Source of the DNA: Nocardia cerradoensis NBRC 101014
GTDB lineage: Bacteria > Actinomycetota > Actinomycetes > Mycobacteriales > Mycobacteriaceae
DNA: 64,000 nt
Assembly (NCBI RefSeq): GCF_000308535.1
Contig: NZ_BAFW01000146.1
Span: forward strand, 1-64,000
Reading direction: 5' to 3'
A program made the translations under genes and the position numbers. This document shows, in pieces, positions 43,160 to 51,769 of this stretch. Every line of letters begins with the position of its first letter. Position 1 is the stretch's first letter. Below the pieces are notes generated by a model. That model ran no database searches. It was not told the DNA's origin and saw only the letters and a program-made list of their open reading frames with translations.

Positions 43160-43255
43160 TTCTTGAATGATCATCAAGAAGAGTAGCGGCTTCTTGACTG
43201 GCGTTCAAGAAATCCCTACCGTTGCCGCATGATCTTCTTGAATGATGTCCAAGAA
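43160..43255. promoter_or_regulatory. Three 21-bp TetR operators between SDR and hydrolase
   Basis: TTCTTGA-N7-TCAAGAA occurs at 43160-43180 and 43191-43211, both with perfect arms, and at 43235-43255 with one arm mismatch. A fourth, looser copy (TCTTGG-N7-CCAAGA, 45045-45063) precedes the TetR gene at 45004. Confidence 0.85.
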
Positions 43256-43287
43256 GAACGGCGACGAGGCGGAAAAGGGCACACGGT

Positions 43288-44406
43288 ATGACAAGCGGCG
43301 GGCCGGATCGGCACGAGGGAACAGCGGTACAGCGACGTGAGGTCGCCTTCGCGTCCGGGACGGACATGTGCGCAGCATGGCTGTACACCCCACCCAACTC
43401 ACCGGGACCGCGGCCCATGGTGATCATGGGGCACGGGTTGGGAGCGGTTCGTCAGATGCGCCTGGATGCCTATGCCGAGCGGTTCGCCGCAGCGGGCTGG
43501 TCGGTGCTGGTGTTCGACTACCGCCACCTCGGCGCGAGCGACGGATACCCACGTCAACTACTCGACATCGGCAAGCAACGCGCGGATTGGCATGCCGCCC
43601 TGGCCTTCGTACGCACCCTGCCGGAGGCCGATGTCGACCGGATCGCGTTGTGGGGCAGCTCTTTCGGCGGCGGACATGTCGTTCAGGTCGCTTCCGAAGA
43701 CAGCCGCATCGCGGCGGTCGTGGCCCAGTGCCCCTTCACCGACGGACCGGCGTCGTTGCGCTCGCGGCTACGAACGGGCCCGCTGAGCGCGATAGCGCTG
43801 ACAGTGGCCGGCATCCTCGACACGGTCGGTTCCCGGTTCGGCGCGAAGCCGATCCTGATGCCGATGGCGGGCACGTCCTACATGCCCGCGTTCGTGGCCT
43901 CACCCGACGCTCTCGCCGGTGCCTCCGCACTTCTGCCCGCGGGGACCCGGCTCTCGCGGCGCACCAGCGCGTTGTTGAAACGGCTGCCCTCGGTGCGGGC
44001 TCGGGTGTCGACGAACATCGAACTGACCGAGATCGACGGCGGGGAAGAACCCGCGACCGTTGTCGGTCGCGACAGCATATGGGGTGTATTACGCGGCGCG
44101 GCCGGTGAATTCGATGCCGCCAACGCCCTGGCCGCACGGCTGGCGCTGCACCTTCCGCTCTATCGGCCCGGTCGCGCGCTCGCTCGCTTCAGCACTCCGA
44201 CGCTGCTGTGTGTCTGCGACAACGACGCGGCCGCGCCCGCGAAGACCACGAAGCGGCACGCGCGGGGCTTGGCACACGTGCACGTCCAGAACTACCCCTG
44301 CGACCACTTCGACATCTACGTGGGCGAACACTTCGAACGCGCCGTGCGTGACCAACTCTATTTCCTGGCAACCCAATTCGACTACACCGCCCGCACCACG
44401 CAGTAG
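43288..44406 (+). CDS. Alpha/beta hydrolase (S15/DLH-like)
   Basis: 372 aa from the ATG at 43288 (GGAAAAGGG upstream). VIMGHGLGAVRQMRLDAYAERFAAAGWSVLVFDYRHLGASDG is followed by the nucleophile elbow ALWGSSFGGGHVV (Ser about 119), VCDNDAAAP for the acid and PCDHFDIY for the His. A large insert precedes the acid. Likely an esterase or peptidase. Coregulated with the divergent SDR; together they might open and reduce or oxidise an ester or lactone substrate. Confidence 0.86.
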   Translation: MTSGGPDRHEGTAVQRREVAFASGTDMCAAWLYTPPNSPGPRPMVIMGHGLGAVRQMRLDAYAERFAAAGWSVLVFDYRHLGASDGYPRQLLDIGKQRADWHAALAFVRTLPEADVDRIALWGSSFGGGHVVQVASEDSRIAAVVAQCPFTDGPASLRSRLRTGPLSAIALTVAGILDTVGSRFGAKPILMPMAGTSYMPAFVASPDALAGASALLPAGTRLSRRTSALLKRLPSVRARVSTNIELTEIDGGEEPATVVGRDSIWGVLRGAAGEFDAANALAARLALHLPLYRPGRALARFSTPTLLCVCDNDAAAPAKTTKRHARGLAHVHVQNYPCDHFDIYVGEHFERAVRDQLYFLATQFDYTARTTQ

Positions 44407-44443
44407 GTCGCCCCGGGCTCGTGGACGTGCGCAGACCCGGCAC

Positions 44444-45004
44444 TCAGCCGGCGGCTGCGGCAAGACCGCGAGCGCTGTTCAGCAACGTCTCGATCACCGC
44501 GCGCCGCCGCGCCTGATCCGTCGGATGCGTCAGCAAGCCCTCGACAACGAAAACGCCGATCGCCACCAGCGGATCCACTTCGTCAGCGGGCACGCCGAGT
44601 TCGATCAGCTCTGCCCGGAACAATCCCTCGGCCAGCGCGTGGAACTGCTCGTGCCATTCCTGAATGGACGCGGACTCCTCGGCGCGCGTGTGGACCGTGC
44701 TCACCAACCGGCCCAGCTGCTCCAATTCCCCGACCAGCCACAACAGCCGATCAGCCAGGCTCGAGCCCAGCACTTCGCTGTAGGAGGCCATCGAGTCGGC
44801 CAGGACCGAGTCCAGGACCGCGATCAATACCGCGTCCTTGTCCTGGAAGTACCAGTACAACGTGTTCGACACCACCCCGGCGTCGCGGGCGATCCGCGTC
44901 ATCGACGCCGCCTCGTAGCCTTCGTCGACGAACAACCGCCGTGCAGCGGCCACGATTTCCGCGCGCTTCTCTTCTCGATCACGCGGCCGTCTGTTCCGAG
45001 GCAT
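44444..45004 (-). CDS. TetR family regulator of the SDR/hydrolase divergon
   Basis: 186 aa from the ATG at 45004; an upstream in-frame ATG at 45067 would lie beyond an operator, making 45004 more likely. HTH: RAEIVAAARRLFVDEGYEAASMTRIARDAGVVSNTLYWYFQDKDAVLIAVLDSVL. The C-terminal domain is helical. The shared TCTTG-N-CAAGA sites at its own promoter and at 43.2 kb tie it to the neighbouring divergon. Confidence 0.9.
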   Translation of the reverse strand: MPRNRRPRDREEKRAEIVAAARRLFVDEGYEAASMTRIARDAGVVSNTLYWYFQDKDAVLIAVLDSVLADSMASYSEVLGSSLADRLLWLVGELEQLGRLVSTVHTRAEESASIQEWHEQFHALAEGLFRAELIELGVPADEVDPLVAIGVFVVEGLLTHPTDQARRRAVIETLLNSARGLAAAAG

Positions 45005-45044
45005 CTCCAGTCCTGACTCATCATCCGGCGTTGACCCAACCCTA

Positions 45045-45063
45045 TCTTGGACAGCCCCCAAGA
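45045..45063 (-). promoter_or_regulatory. Autoregulatory copy of the TetR operator
   Basis: TCTTGG-N7-CCAAGA, with the same arm core and spacing as the three sites at 43.16-43.26 kb, 41 nt upstream of the TetR ATG at 45004. Confidence 0.7.
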
Positions 45064-45136
45064 CCACCCCGACTTGCGCTCGGAGCGTAAGCCCAGCACC
45101 CTGCCGGGAAGTCCGACGCGCTGGACGAGCCGATTA

Positions 45137-45152
45137 TCGAACAAATGTTCGA
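45137..45152 (+). promoter_or_regulatory. LexA SOS box
   Basis: TCGAAC-AAAT-GTTCGA is a perfect match to the actinobacterial SOS box (TCGAAC-N4-GTTCGA). It lies 22 nt before the GTG start of the truncated DUF222 gene. Mycobacterial 13E12/DUF222 genes are known LexA targets. Confidence 0.88.
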
Positions 45153-45173
45153 GCATGCGGTAGGCTCCCTCGC

Positions 45174-45491
45174 GTGAACACACATTCGACCGCATTGGCA
45201 CCGAATGCTCCGGCACGGGGATGGTCGGAACTGGCCGATGTCGACTTGCTGCGCACCCTCGTCGAAACCGAACGCCGCCGACGTCGATTGGGTGCGGCCA
45301 TGGTCGCGGCCGTCGCCGAGGCCGAGCGCCGCGGCCTCGCCGCCGACACCGGCTACCGGGACACGGCGGAGCTGTTGAGTGACCTATTGCGGATCAGCGC
45401 CTCCGAGGCGCGTCGGCGCATCGAATACGCCGCCCCGCGAGCCCGCTCCCGCGCCAGAAAGGCGTGGCGGGCGATGGCGGCGGCGAGCTGA
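45174..45491 (+). pseudogene. Truncated DUF222/HNH (13E12-type) gene
   Basis: 105 aa, GTG start. It contains [68 protein letters not shown], the opening of DUF222. It then leaves the family and stops. The remaining 300 or more residues, including the HNH nuclease domain, are missing, and the next 80 nt show no continuation in any frame. The intact SOS box marks it as the stump of a DNA-damage-inducible gene. Confidence 0.75.
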
Positions 45492-45572
45492 CAGGCCGAT
45501 GAGCGCTCGTCGGTGCGGCCGGCAGTGCGCGCGACGCAGGTCTGCCGACACCTGCGCGGGGTCAGCGGCGGA

Positions 45573-46937
45573 TCAGGCGCCGGCCCGCACGATCCCACCG
45601 CGCGCCACCGGATCGAGACTCGCCGGACCCAAGCCCAGGTGATCACGCAGCGTCGTGCCGGTGTAGTCGGTGCGGAACAGGCCGCGGCGCTGTAGTTCCG
45701 GCACCACCAGGTCGACGAAATCGTTGAAGGTGCCCGGCGCCTGCGCGGCGGACAGGATGTAACCGTCGGCCTCGCCGCCGTGGAAGCCCTCCTCGATCTG
45801 GTCGGCGATCTGTTCGGGCGTGCCGACGAACTGCGGCAGCAGCACGCCCTGCGCGTACAGCCGGCCGATATCGCGCAACGTCAGGTTGTCCCGGACGCTG
45901 AGCCGGCGCGCCACGTCGAACAGCCCCTGCGTGCCCGGCACCACGACGTCTTCGATCGGTGCGTCGAGGTCGTAGCGCGAGAAGTCGTGGTCGGTGTGCA
46001 CCGACAGCGTGATGAGCCCGGAGACCGGATCGGCGAGTTCGTTGTGGAAGGCCTGCTTCTCGCGGGCGATCGACTCGGTCTCCCCCACGAACGGCACGAA
46101 CGACGGGAAGATCTTGATGTCGTCCGGGTTGCGGCCGAAATCGGAGGCACGCGATTTCAGGTCGTCGTAATAGGCGCGCCGGCCCTCCGGAGTCGGATCG
46201 ATCTCGAAGACCGCCTCGGCCCAGCGCGCGGCGAAATCCTTACCGACAGGCGAGGATCCGGCCTGGATGATCACCGGCCGGCTCTGCGGCGAATGCGGCA
46301 CGGTCAGCGGCCCGCGCGTCTTGAACCAGGTTCCGGCATGGTCGACCACGTGCACTTTGTCCGGGTCCGCGAAGACACCGGTCGCCTTGTCCTGCACGAG
46401 CGCATCGGGTTCCCAGCTACCCCACAGGCGGTAGGCCACCTCGAGGAATTCCTGCGCCCGCTCGTAGCGTTCGTCGTGGCCCAGATGGTTGTCGAGACCG
46501 AAGTTCTGCGCCTCGGCCTGATTGAGCGAGGTGACCACATTCCAGGCCGCGCGCCCACCCGAGAGGTGATCCAGCGTGCCGAAGATCCGCGCCACCTCGT
46601 ACGGATGAAAGTAGGTGGTGGACTTGGTGATCGCGAGCCCGATCCGGTCGGTCACATTGGCCAGCCCGGCCGCCACCAGCGCCGGATCGATCGTGGCCGA
46701 GGCCTGGGTGCCGCTGCGCAACGGCACCCGGATGTCGTCGCCGTAGCGCACCGGCGTCGCCAGGAGATCGGCGAAGAACAGGAAGTCGAACTTGCCGCGC
46801 TCCAGCGTCTGCGCCACCCGGCGGTAGTAGCCGGGCCCCAGATAGTCGGTCTCCGAGCCGGGATGCCGCCACGCCGCATGCGAATGGGTGACGTGCGAAG
46901 CGATCAGGAATCCGGCCAGATGCAATGCGCGAGACAT
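45573..46937 (-). CDS. NtaA/SnaA/DszA-type flavin-dependent monooxygenase
   Basis: 454 aa from the ATG at 46937; an in-frame GTG at 46973 is an alternative. Signature: RRVAQTLERGKFDFLFFADLL, TKSTTYFHPYEVARIFGTLDHLSGGRAAWNVVTSLNQAEAQNFG, then VIIQAGSSPVGKDFAARWAEAVF. This subclass uses FMNH2 to oxidise sulfones, sulfides, aminoacetates and related compounds. It is divergent from the MetY-like operon, so release of sulfur from an organosulfur compound is a reasonable inference. Confidence 0.9.
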   Translation of the reverse strand: MSRALHLAGFLIASHVTHSHAAWRHPGSETDYLGPGYYRRVAQTLERGKFDFLFFADLLATPVRYGDDIRVPLRSGTQASATIDPALVAAGLANVTDRIGLAITKSTTYFHPYEVARIFGTLDHLSGGRAAWNVVTSLNQAEAQNFGLDNHLGHDERYERAQEFLEVAYRLWGSWEPDALVQDKATGVFADPDKVHVVDHAGTWFKTRGPLTVPHSPQSRPVIIQAGSSPVGKDFAARWAEAVFEIDPTPEGRRAYYDDLKSRASDFGRNPDDIKIFPSFVPFVGETESIAREKQAFHNELADPVSGLITLSVHTDHDFSRYDLDAPIEDVVVPGTQGLFDVARRLSVRDNLTLRDIGRLYAQGVLLPQFVGTPEQIADQIEEGFHGGEADGYILSAAQAPGTFNDFVDLVVPELQRRGLFRTDYTGTTLRDHLGLGPASLDPVARGGIVRAGA

Positions 46938-47061
46938 GAGCCCAGCTTCGGCCACCCCGTGCGGAACGGTCACCGGTTGCGATCAGCGGGAACCGAAAAG
47001 CTACCCTCCAGCGAATCGGATCACGCTGAATCAATGGGGATCGCCCGGACGCCGGCGCGCC

Positions 47062-47128
47062 TACCATCCGGAGCATGAGTGTCCGCGATGCGCCTGCCGA
47101 ACAGCGGAATTCGGCGGTGCGTTCATGA
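47062..47128 (+). promoter_or_regulatory. Possible leaderless 17-codon upstream ORF coupled to the MetY-like gene
   Basis: TACCAT (47062-47067) fits a -10 element 7 nt before ATG at 47075. That ATG opens a 17-codon ORF (MSVRDAPAEQRNSAVRS) whose TGA (47126-47128) overlaps the MetY-like ATG at 47125. It could couple translation. It lacks Cys or Met runs, so amino-acid attenuation is not evident. Confidence 0.35.
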
Positions 47129-48426
47129 GCGAACCACCCACGGGACGCTCGTGGTCGTTCGAGACCCGGCAGATCCACAGTGGCGCACAACCGGATTCGG
47201 GTACCGGTTCCCGGGCGACCCCGATTCACCAGACCACGTCCTATGTCTTCCGCGACACCGACCACGCCGCGGAGACCTTCGCGCTGCGCGACCCGGAAAC
47301 CCACGCGTACACGCGGGTCTCGAATCCGACGACGGCGGTCGCCGAACAGCGCCTGGCGGATCTGGAAGGCGGGCTCGGCGCGGTGGCGGTGGCGAGTGGT
47401 CAGGCCGCGGTCTCGCTGGCGCTGCTGACGATCGCCCGGGCCGGTGACCACATCATCGCCGCCGCGACGCTCTACGGCGGCACCTACAATCTGCTCGCCC
47501 ACACCTTCGCCGACCTCGGGATCACCGTCGAGTTCATCGCCGACCCCGACGACGCGGCACAGTGGCGGCGCGCGATCCGGCCGAACACCAAGGCGCTGTT
47601 CGCCGAGACGATCGGCAATCCCCTCGGCAACGTGCTCGACGTCGCCGCGGTCGCCGACCTCGCGCATACCGCCGGGATACCGCTGGTGGTGGACAACACC
47701 GTGCCCACCCCGTACCTGCTGCGCCCGATCGAGCACGGCGCCGACATCGTCGTCCATTCGACCACGAAGTTTCTCTCCGGCCACGGCACGGCGATCGGTG
47801 GCGCCGTCGTCGATGCCGGGCGGTTCGACTTCCGGGCCGACCCGCACCGGTGGCCGCAGCTCAACTCCCCCGATCCCAGCTATCATGGCCTGGTGTTCGC
47901 CGCGGAATTCGGTGAACTCGGCTACCTGACCCGGCTGCGCACCAAGCTGCTGCGCGACCTCGGTCCGGCGGTCTCCCCGTTCAACAGCTTCCTGCTGCTG
48001 CACGGGCTGGAAACCCTGTCGCTACGGGTGGCCCGGCACAGCGACAATGCCGCCGCGATCGCCGAATGGCTTTCCGCGCGAACCGAAGTCGAGCGCGTGC
48101 ACTACGCTGGGCTGCCCGGCAGCCGCTGGCACGACGCGGCCCGGCGCTATCTGCCACGTGGTGCCGGCGGCGTGCTGGCGTTCGAACTGACCGGCGGCGC
48201 GGCGGCCGGCCGACGCCTGGTCGACCGCCTGCACCTGTTCAGTCACCTGGCCAATATCGGGGACGTGCGCAGCCTCGTCATTCATCCGGCGTCCACGACG
48301 CACGCCCAATTGGACCCGCGTCAACAACGCGACAGCGGCGTGACACCCGGTCTGGTGCGGCTGTCGGTGGGCCTGGAGAGCAGCACGGATTTGATCGCGG
48401 ATCTGGAAGAGGGACTCGGTGAGTGA
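47125..48426 (+). CDS. O-acetylhomoserine sulfhydrylase-like (MetY/Cys-Met PLP family) enzyme
   Basis: 433 aa from the ATG at 47125. FETRQIHSGAQPDSGTGSRATPIHQTTSYVF and YTRVSNPTTAVAEQRLADLEGG at the start, ASGQAAV, VDNTVPTPYL, PLP lysine in HSTTKFLSGHG, and a C-terminal SVGLES. The insert length and IHSGAQPDSGTG favour MetY over MetB. It makes homocysteine from O-acetylhomoserine and sulfide. First gene of a run with a hydrolase and a Dpp-like ABC importer, opposite a DszA-type monooxygenase. Confidence 0.9.
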   Translation: MSEPPTGRSWSFETRQIHSGAQPDSGTGSRATPIHQTTSYVFRDTDHAAETFALRDPETHAYTRVSNPTTAVAEQRLADLEGGLGAVAVASGQAAVSLALLTIARAGDHIIAAATLYGGTYNLLAHTFADLGITVEFIADPDDAAQWRRAIRPNTKALFAETIGNPLGNVLDVAAVADLAHTAGIPLVVDNTVPTPYLLRPIEHGADIVVHSTTKFLSGHGTAIGGAVVDAGRFDFRADPHRWPQLNSPDPSYHGLVFAAEFGELGYLTRLRTKLLRDLGPAVSPFNSFLLLHGLETLSLRVARHSDNAAAIAEWLSARTEVERVHYAGLPGSRWHDAARRYLPRGAGGVLAFELTGGAAAGRRLVDRLHLFSHLANIGDVRSLVIHPASTTHAQLDPRQQRDSGVTPGLVRLSVGLESSTDLIADLEEGLGE

Positions 48427-49240
48427 CATCAGTACGGCCGACTTCTCCGCCGCGGACTTTCCTGGCGCCACGGGAAGCGTTCACTACCGGCGCTGGATAC
48501 CACCCCGGCCCCGCGCGGTGCTGGCGTTCTTCCACGGCCTCGGCGAACACGTCGGCAGCTATCACCCGTTCGCCGCGGCGCTCAATTCCGCCGGAATCGC
48601 AGTGTGGGCCAACGATCATGCCGGACACGGCCGCAGCGACGGTGAGCGCGTGCTGATCTCGTCGGTGGACACCCTCATCGACGACGCCGAGACCCTGGTC
48701 GGCCTCGCCCGCGCCGCGCATCCGGACGTTCCGCTGATCGTGGCGGGCCACTCCTTGGGCGCACTGGTCTCGGCGCTGCTGGTCGCCGAACGCGATGTGC
48801 CCGCGGCCGCTCTCGTCCTGGCGGGTTCGTCGCTGCTCGTCGAGGGCGAGAGCTGGGTGCTGCGGGTGCTGGCCGACGGTGTCGACCCCTGGGAACTGCG
48901 TCGCGATCCGAGCGAAATGACCCGCGACACCGCCTACGCCCAGCAGATCCGCGAGGACCCACTCACCTGGCAAGGCGGGCTGCGGCTGGAAACCCTCGGC
49001 GCATTGGGCGCGGTCGCGCCGCGCATCCCCGCGGCACTGGACACACTCACGCAGCCGGTGCTGTTCGTGCACGGCGCCGAGGACGATATGGCTCCGGTCG
49101 CCGGGGTGCATCGCGCGGTGGCCCAACTCCCCGACGCGCGGGCGGCGGTTTTCCCGGAGGACCGGCACAACATTCTCAACGAGATCGACCGCGATCAGGT
49201 CTACCGGGTCGTGGTGGATTTCATCGCCGAGCACCTGTGA
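48419..49240 (+). CDS. Lysophospholipase/monoglyceride-lipase-like hydrolase (S33)
   Basis: 273 aa, GTG start overlapping the MetY-like gene by 8 nt. FFHGLGEHVGSYHPFAAALNSAGIAVWANDHAGHGRSDGER is followed by nucleophile VAGHSLGALVSALL (Ser about 118), LFVHGAEDDMAP and DRHNILNE for the His. Probably frees acyl or ester groups from an imported substrate. Its position between a sulfhydrylase and an importer suggests the imported compound is an ester or amide carrying sulfur, which is inference. Confidence 0.85.
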   Translation: MSDISTADFSAADFPGATGSVHYRRWIPPRPRAVLAFFHGLGEHVGSYHPFAAALNSAGIAVWANDHAGHGRSDGERVLISSVDTLIDDAETLVGLARAAHPDVPLIVAGHSLGALVSALLVAERDVPAAALVLAGSSLLVEGESWVLRVLADGVDPWELRRDPSEMTRDTAYAQQIREDPLTWQGGLRLETLGALGAVAPRIPAALDTLTQPVLFVHGAEDDMAPVAGVHRAVAQLPDARAAVFPEDRHNILNEIDRDQVYRVVVDFIAEHL

Positions 49241-50814
49241 GGCATTCGGAAATGACACGCGCACACCGGCTTTCGCTGCTACTGGCGGCGGTGACCGCGA
49301 TCGCGGCCGTACCGCTGAGTTCCTGCGGCACCGGCGGTGACAGCGGCGGCTCCCCCGCCGTGCAGACCACCCAGGCACCGACCCCACCCGAGGATCGGCT
49401 CGACACCGACGCCACCGTGAACGTCAGACTGACGCTCGAGCCCACCAGTCTCAACACCTTCACGACGGCGGGCGTCGCCCTCGACCAGGTGCTGCTCGAC
49501 AACGTGTACCAGGGCCTGGTCAGCATCGACACCAACGACCGCGACAAGATCGTCCCCGCGTTGGCGCGTACCTGGGAACTGTCCCCGGACGGCCTGCAGT
49601 ACACCTTCCACCTGGCCCCGAACGCCACCTTCCACGACGGCTCACCGCTGACGGCCGCCGACGTGGTGTGGTCGCTGCGGCAGGAGATCGCGCCGGGTGC
49701 ACGGGCACTGAAGGCAGCCGACTTCTCGTCCGTGGCCGACGTATCCGCACCCGATCCGGCGACCGTGCGGATCGTCGCCAAGCAGCGCGACACCACCCTG
49801 CTGTGGGCGCTGTCGCAACGCGGCGGGATCGTGTACAAGCAGGGCACCGACTTCGCCGGACTCGACGGCGCCGAGAACGGATCCGGGCCGTTCCGGCTGG
49901 CGCAGTGGAACCGCGGCTCCTCGATCACACTGGCGCGCAACGACTCCTACTGGGGCGCACGACCCAAGGTGGCGAAGGTGGTGTTCCACTACATCAAGGA
50001 TCCCAACGCCGCCAACAACGCCGAAGCCACGGGACAGACGGATATCCAGGCCGGCGCCGATCCGACCCTGCTGCAACCGTTCACCGGTAACGATCGGTTC
50101 ACGGTGTTGCGCGGCACCACCACCGACAAATACACGCTGGCGTTCAACGGGACCCGGGCGCCGTTCACCGATCCCGCTGTGCGTCATGCCATCCGGCAGG
50201 CCACCGACACCCAGGCCGCCATCCGCACCTATGGCGCGGGCATCGCCATCGGCAGCGATGTACCACCGCAGGATCCCTGGTACGAGGACCTCACCGCGAT
50301 CGATTCCTACAATCCCGACAATGCCCGCAAGCTGCTGGCCGGCGCGGGATTCGGCAACGGTCTGGCGCTGACGCTGGATGTGCCCAACATCTACCCGGCC
50401 TCGATCACCGATCTGCTGGTCTCGGACCTGAAGAAGGTCGGGATCACGCTCACGGTGCACCAGGTGGAGTTCCAGACCTGGTTGTCGAAGGTGTACGCCG
50501 GCAAGGATTTCGAGCTCAGCCTGGTCGATCACGCCGATGCCCGCGACCTGGCGAACTACACCAAGCCCACCTACTATTTCGGCTACGACAACAAGCAGGT
50601 GCAGCAGTGGTACGACCAGGCACGCACCGCCGCCACCGACGCCGAGCGCGACGCGTTGCTGAAGAAGGTGGCGCGGCAGATCTCCGAGGACGCCGCCGCC
50701 GAATGGCTGTTGCTGGCGCAGACGACCACCGTCGTCCGGCAGGGGGTCTACGGCGTGCCGCAGGCAGAAACCAGCAACCGGTACAACCTCGCCACGCTGG
50801 CGGTCGCGAAATAA
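49237..50814 (+). CDS. ABC importer substrate-binding lipoprotein (family 5, Dpp/Opp type)
   Basis: 525 aa from a GTG overlapping the previous stop, or 520 from the ATG at 49252. The lipobox LSSC follows a hydrophobic signal. The mature part has the SBP_bac_5 pattern: LVSIDTNDRDKIVPALARTWELSPDGLQYTFHLAPNATFHDGSPLTAADVVWSL, NGSGPFRLAQWNRGSSITLARNDSYWG, DPAVRHAIRQATD. Anchored outside the membrane, it captures a peptide-like or nickel-like ligand for the DppBCDF-like genes that follow. Confidence 0.92.
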   Translation: MRHSEMTRAHRLSLLLAAVTAIAAVPLSSCGTGGDSGGSPAVQTTQAPTPPEDRLDTDATVNVRLTLEPTSLNTFTTAGVALDQVLLDNVYQGLVSIDTNDRDKIVPALARTWELSPDGLQYTFHLAPNATFHDGSPLTAADVVWSLRQEIAPGARALKAADFSSVADVSAPDPATVRIVAKQRDTTLLWALSQRGGIVYKQGTDFAGLDGAENGSGPFRLAQWNRGSSITLARNDSYWGARPKVAKVVFHYIKDPNAANNAEATGQTDIQAGADPTLLQPFTGNDRFTVLRGTTTDKYTLAFNGTRAPFTDPAVRHAIRQATDTQAAIRTYGAGIAIGSDVPPQDPWYEDLTAIDSYNPDNARKLLAGAGFGNGLALTLDVPNIYPASITDLLVSDLKKVGITLTVHQVEFQTWLSKVYAGKDFELSLVDHADARDLANYTKPTYYFGYDNKQVQQWYDQARTAATDAERDALLKKVARQISEDAAAEWLLLAQTTTVVRQGVYGVPQAETSNRYNLATLAVAK

Positions 50815-50818
50815 CGCC

Positions 50819-51769
50819 GTGGCCGTATTCCTGGTGCGCCGCAGCGCGTTACTGCTGATCTCGCTGGTGGTCGCGAGCACCCTGGTGTTCGGCCTGCTGC
50901 GACTGCTGCCCGGCGATGTCGCCACCACGATCGGTGGCATCGAGGCCGGGCCGCAGCAGCTCGCCGCGATCCGCGCCGACCTCGGCCTGAATCGGCCGCT
51001 CCCGGCGCAGTACCTGTCCTGGATGGGTGGGGTGCTACACGGCGATTTCGGCCACTCACAGCTCAACGGCGCCTCGGTCGGCGCCGAGCTGGCCCGCAAA
51101 CTTCAGGTCACCGTGCCGCTGGCGGCCGGGGCGCTCGCCGTCGCGGCCGCTATCGCGGTACCGCTGGGCACCTGGGCGGCCGTACGTAACCGGAGCGCGG
51201 CCGGCAGCGCGGTGGGCGCGGTGTCGCAGCTCGGCGTCGCGATTCCGAGCCTCTGGCTGGCGCTGCTGCTGATCACCGCCTTCGCCGTCGAGTTGCGCTG
51301 GCTGCCGGCGCAAGGGTTTCCGGTCGACGGGTGGGCTCGACCGGAGGCGGCGCTGCGCAGCCTGATTCTGCCGTGGCTCGCGCTGGGGCTCACCGAAGGG
51401 GCAGTGCTGCTGCGGTTCGTCCGCTCCGCGGTGCTCGGCGTGCTGCATGCGGACTTCCTGCGCACGGCTCGCGCCAAGGGGCTCACCCGCACGCAGGCCT
51501 TGCTGCGGCACGGCCTGCGCAACGCATCGCTGCCGGTGGTGTCGATCCTGGGGCTGCAGGCGGCGGCGTTGCTGGCGGGAACCGTGGTGATCGAGACCGT
51601 CTTCACCCTGCCGGGCGTCGGCAGCATGCTGGTAACCGACGTCGGCAATCGTGATCTGGTGAAAGTCCAGGGTGAGATCCTCATCCTGGTCGCCGCGGTG
51701 CTGACGATCGGTTTCGTCGTCGACATCGCCCACCGGCTGATCGATCCGCGGCTGCGGAGCACGGTGTGA
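50819..51769 (+). CDS. ABC importer permease, DppB type
   Basis: 316 aa, GTG start 4 nt after the binding protein. Six helices, with the family opening LVRRSALLLISLVVASTLVFGLLRLLPGDVA and the permease EAA loop LRTARAKGLTRTQALLRHGLRNASLPVVS. Forms the membrane channel with the next gene, which it overlaps by 4 nt. Confidence 0.92.
   Translation: MAVFLVRRSALLLISLVVASTLVFGLLRLLPGDVATTIGGIEAGPQQLAAIRADLGLNRPLPAQYLSWMGGVLHGDFGHSQLNGASVGAELARKLQVTVPLAAGALAVAAAIAVPLGTWAAVRNRSAAGSAVGAVSQLGVAIPSLWLALLLITAFAVELRWLPAQGFPVDGWARPEAALRSLILPWLALGLTEGAVLLRFVRSAVLGVLHADFLRTARAKGLTRTQALLRHGLRNASLPVVSILGLQAAALLAGTVVIETVFTLPGVGSMLVTDVGNRDLVKVQGEILILVAAVLTIGFVVDIAHRLIDPRLRSTV

Noticed and set aside
45379..45642. 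Overlapping plus-strand ORF as continuation of the DUF222 protein
   Set aside because: It does not resume DUF222 or HNH sequence, so truncation rather than a simple frameshift is indicated.
46938..47124. SAM or cobalamin riboswitch before the MetY-like gene
   Set aside because: The 187-nt gap shows no recognisable riboswitch core, only a possible -10 and a short ORF.
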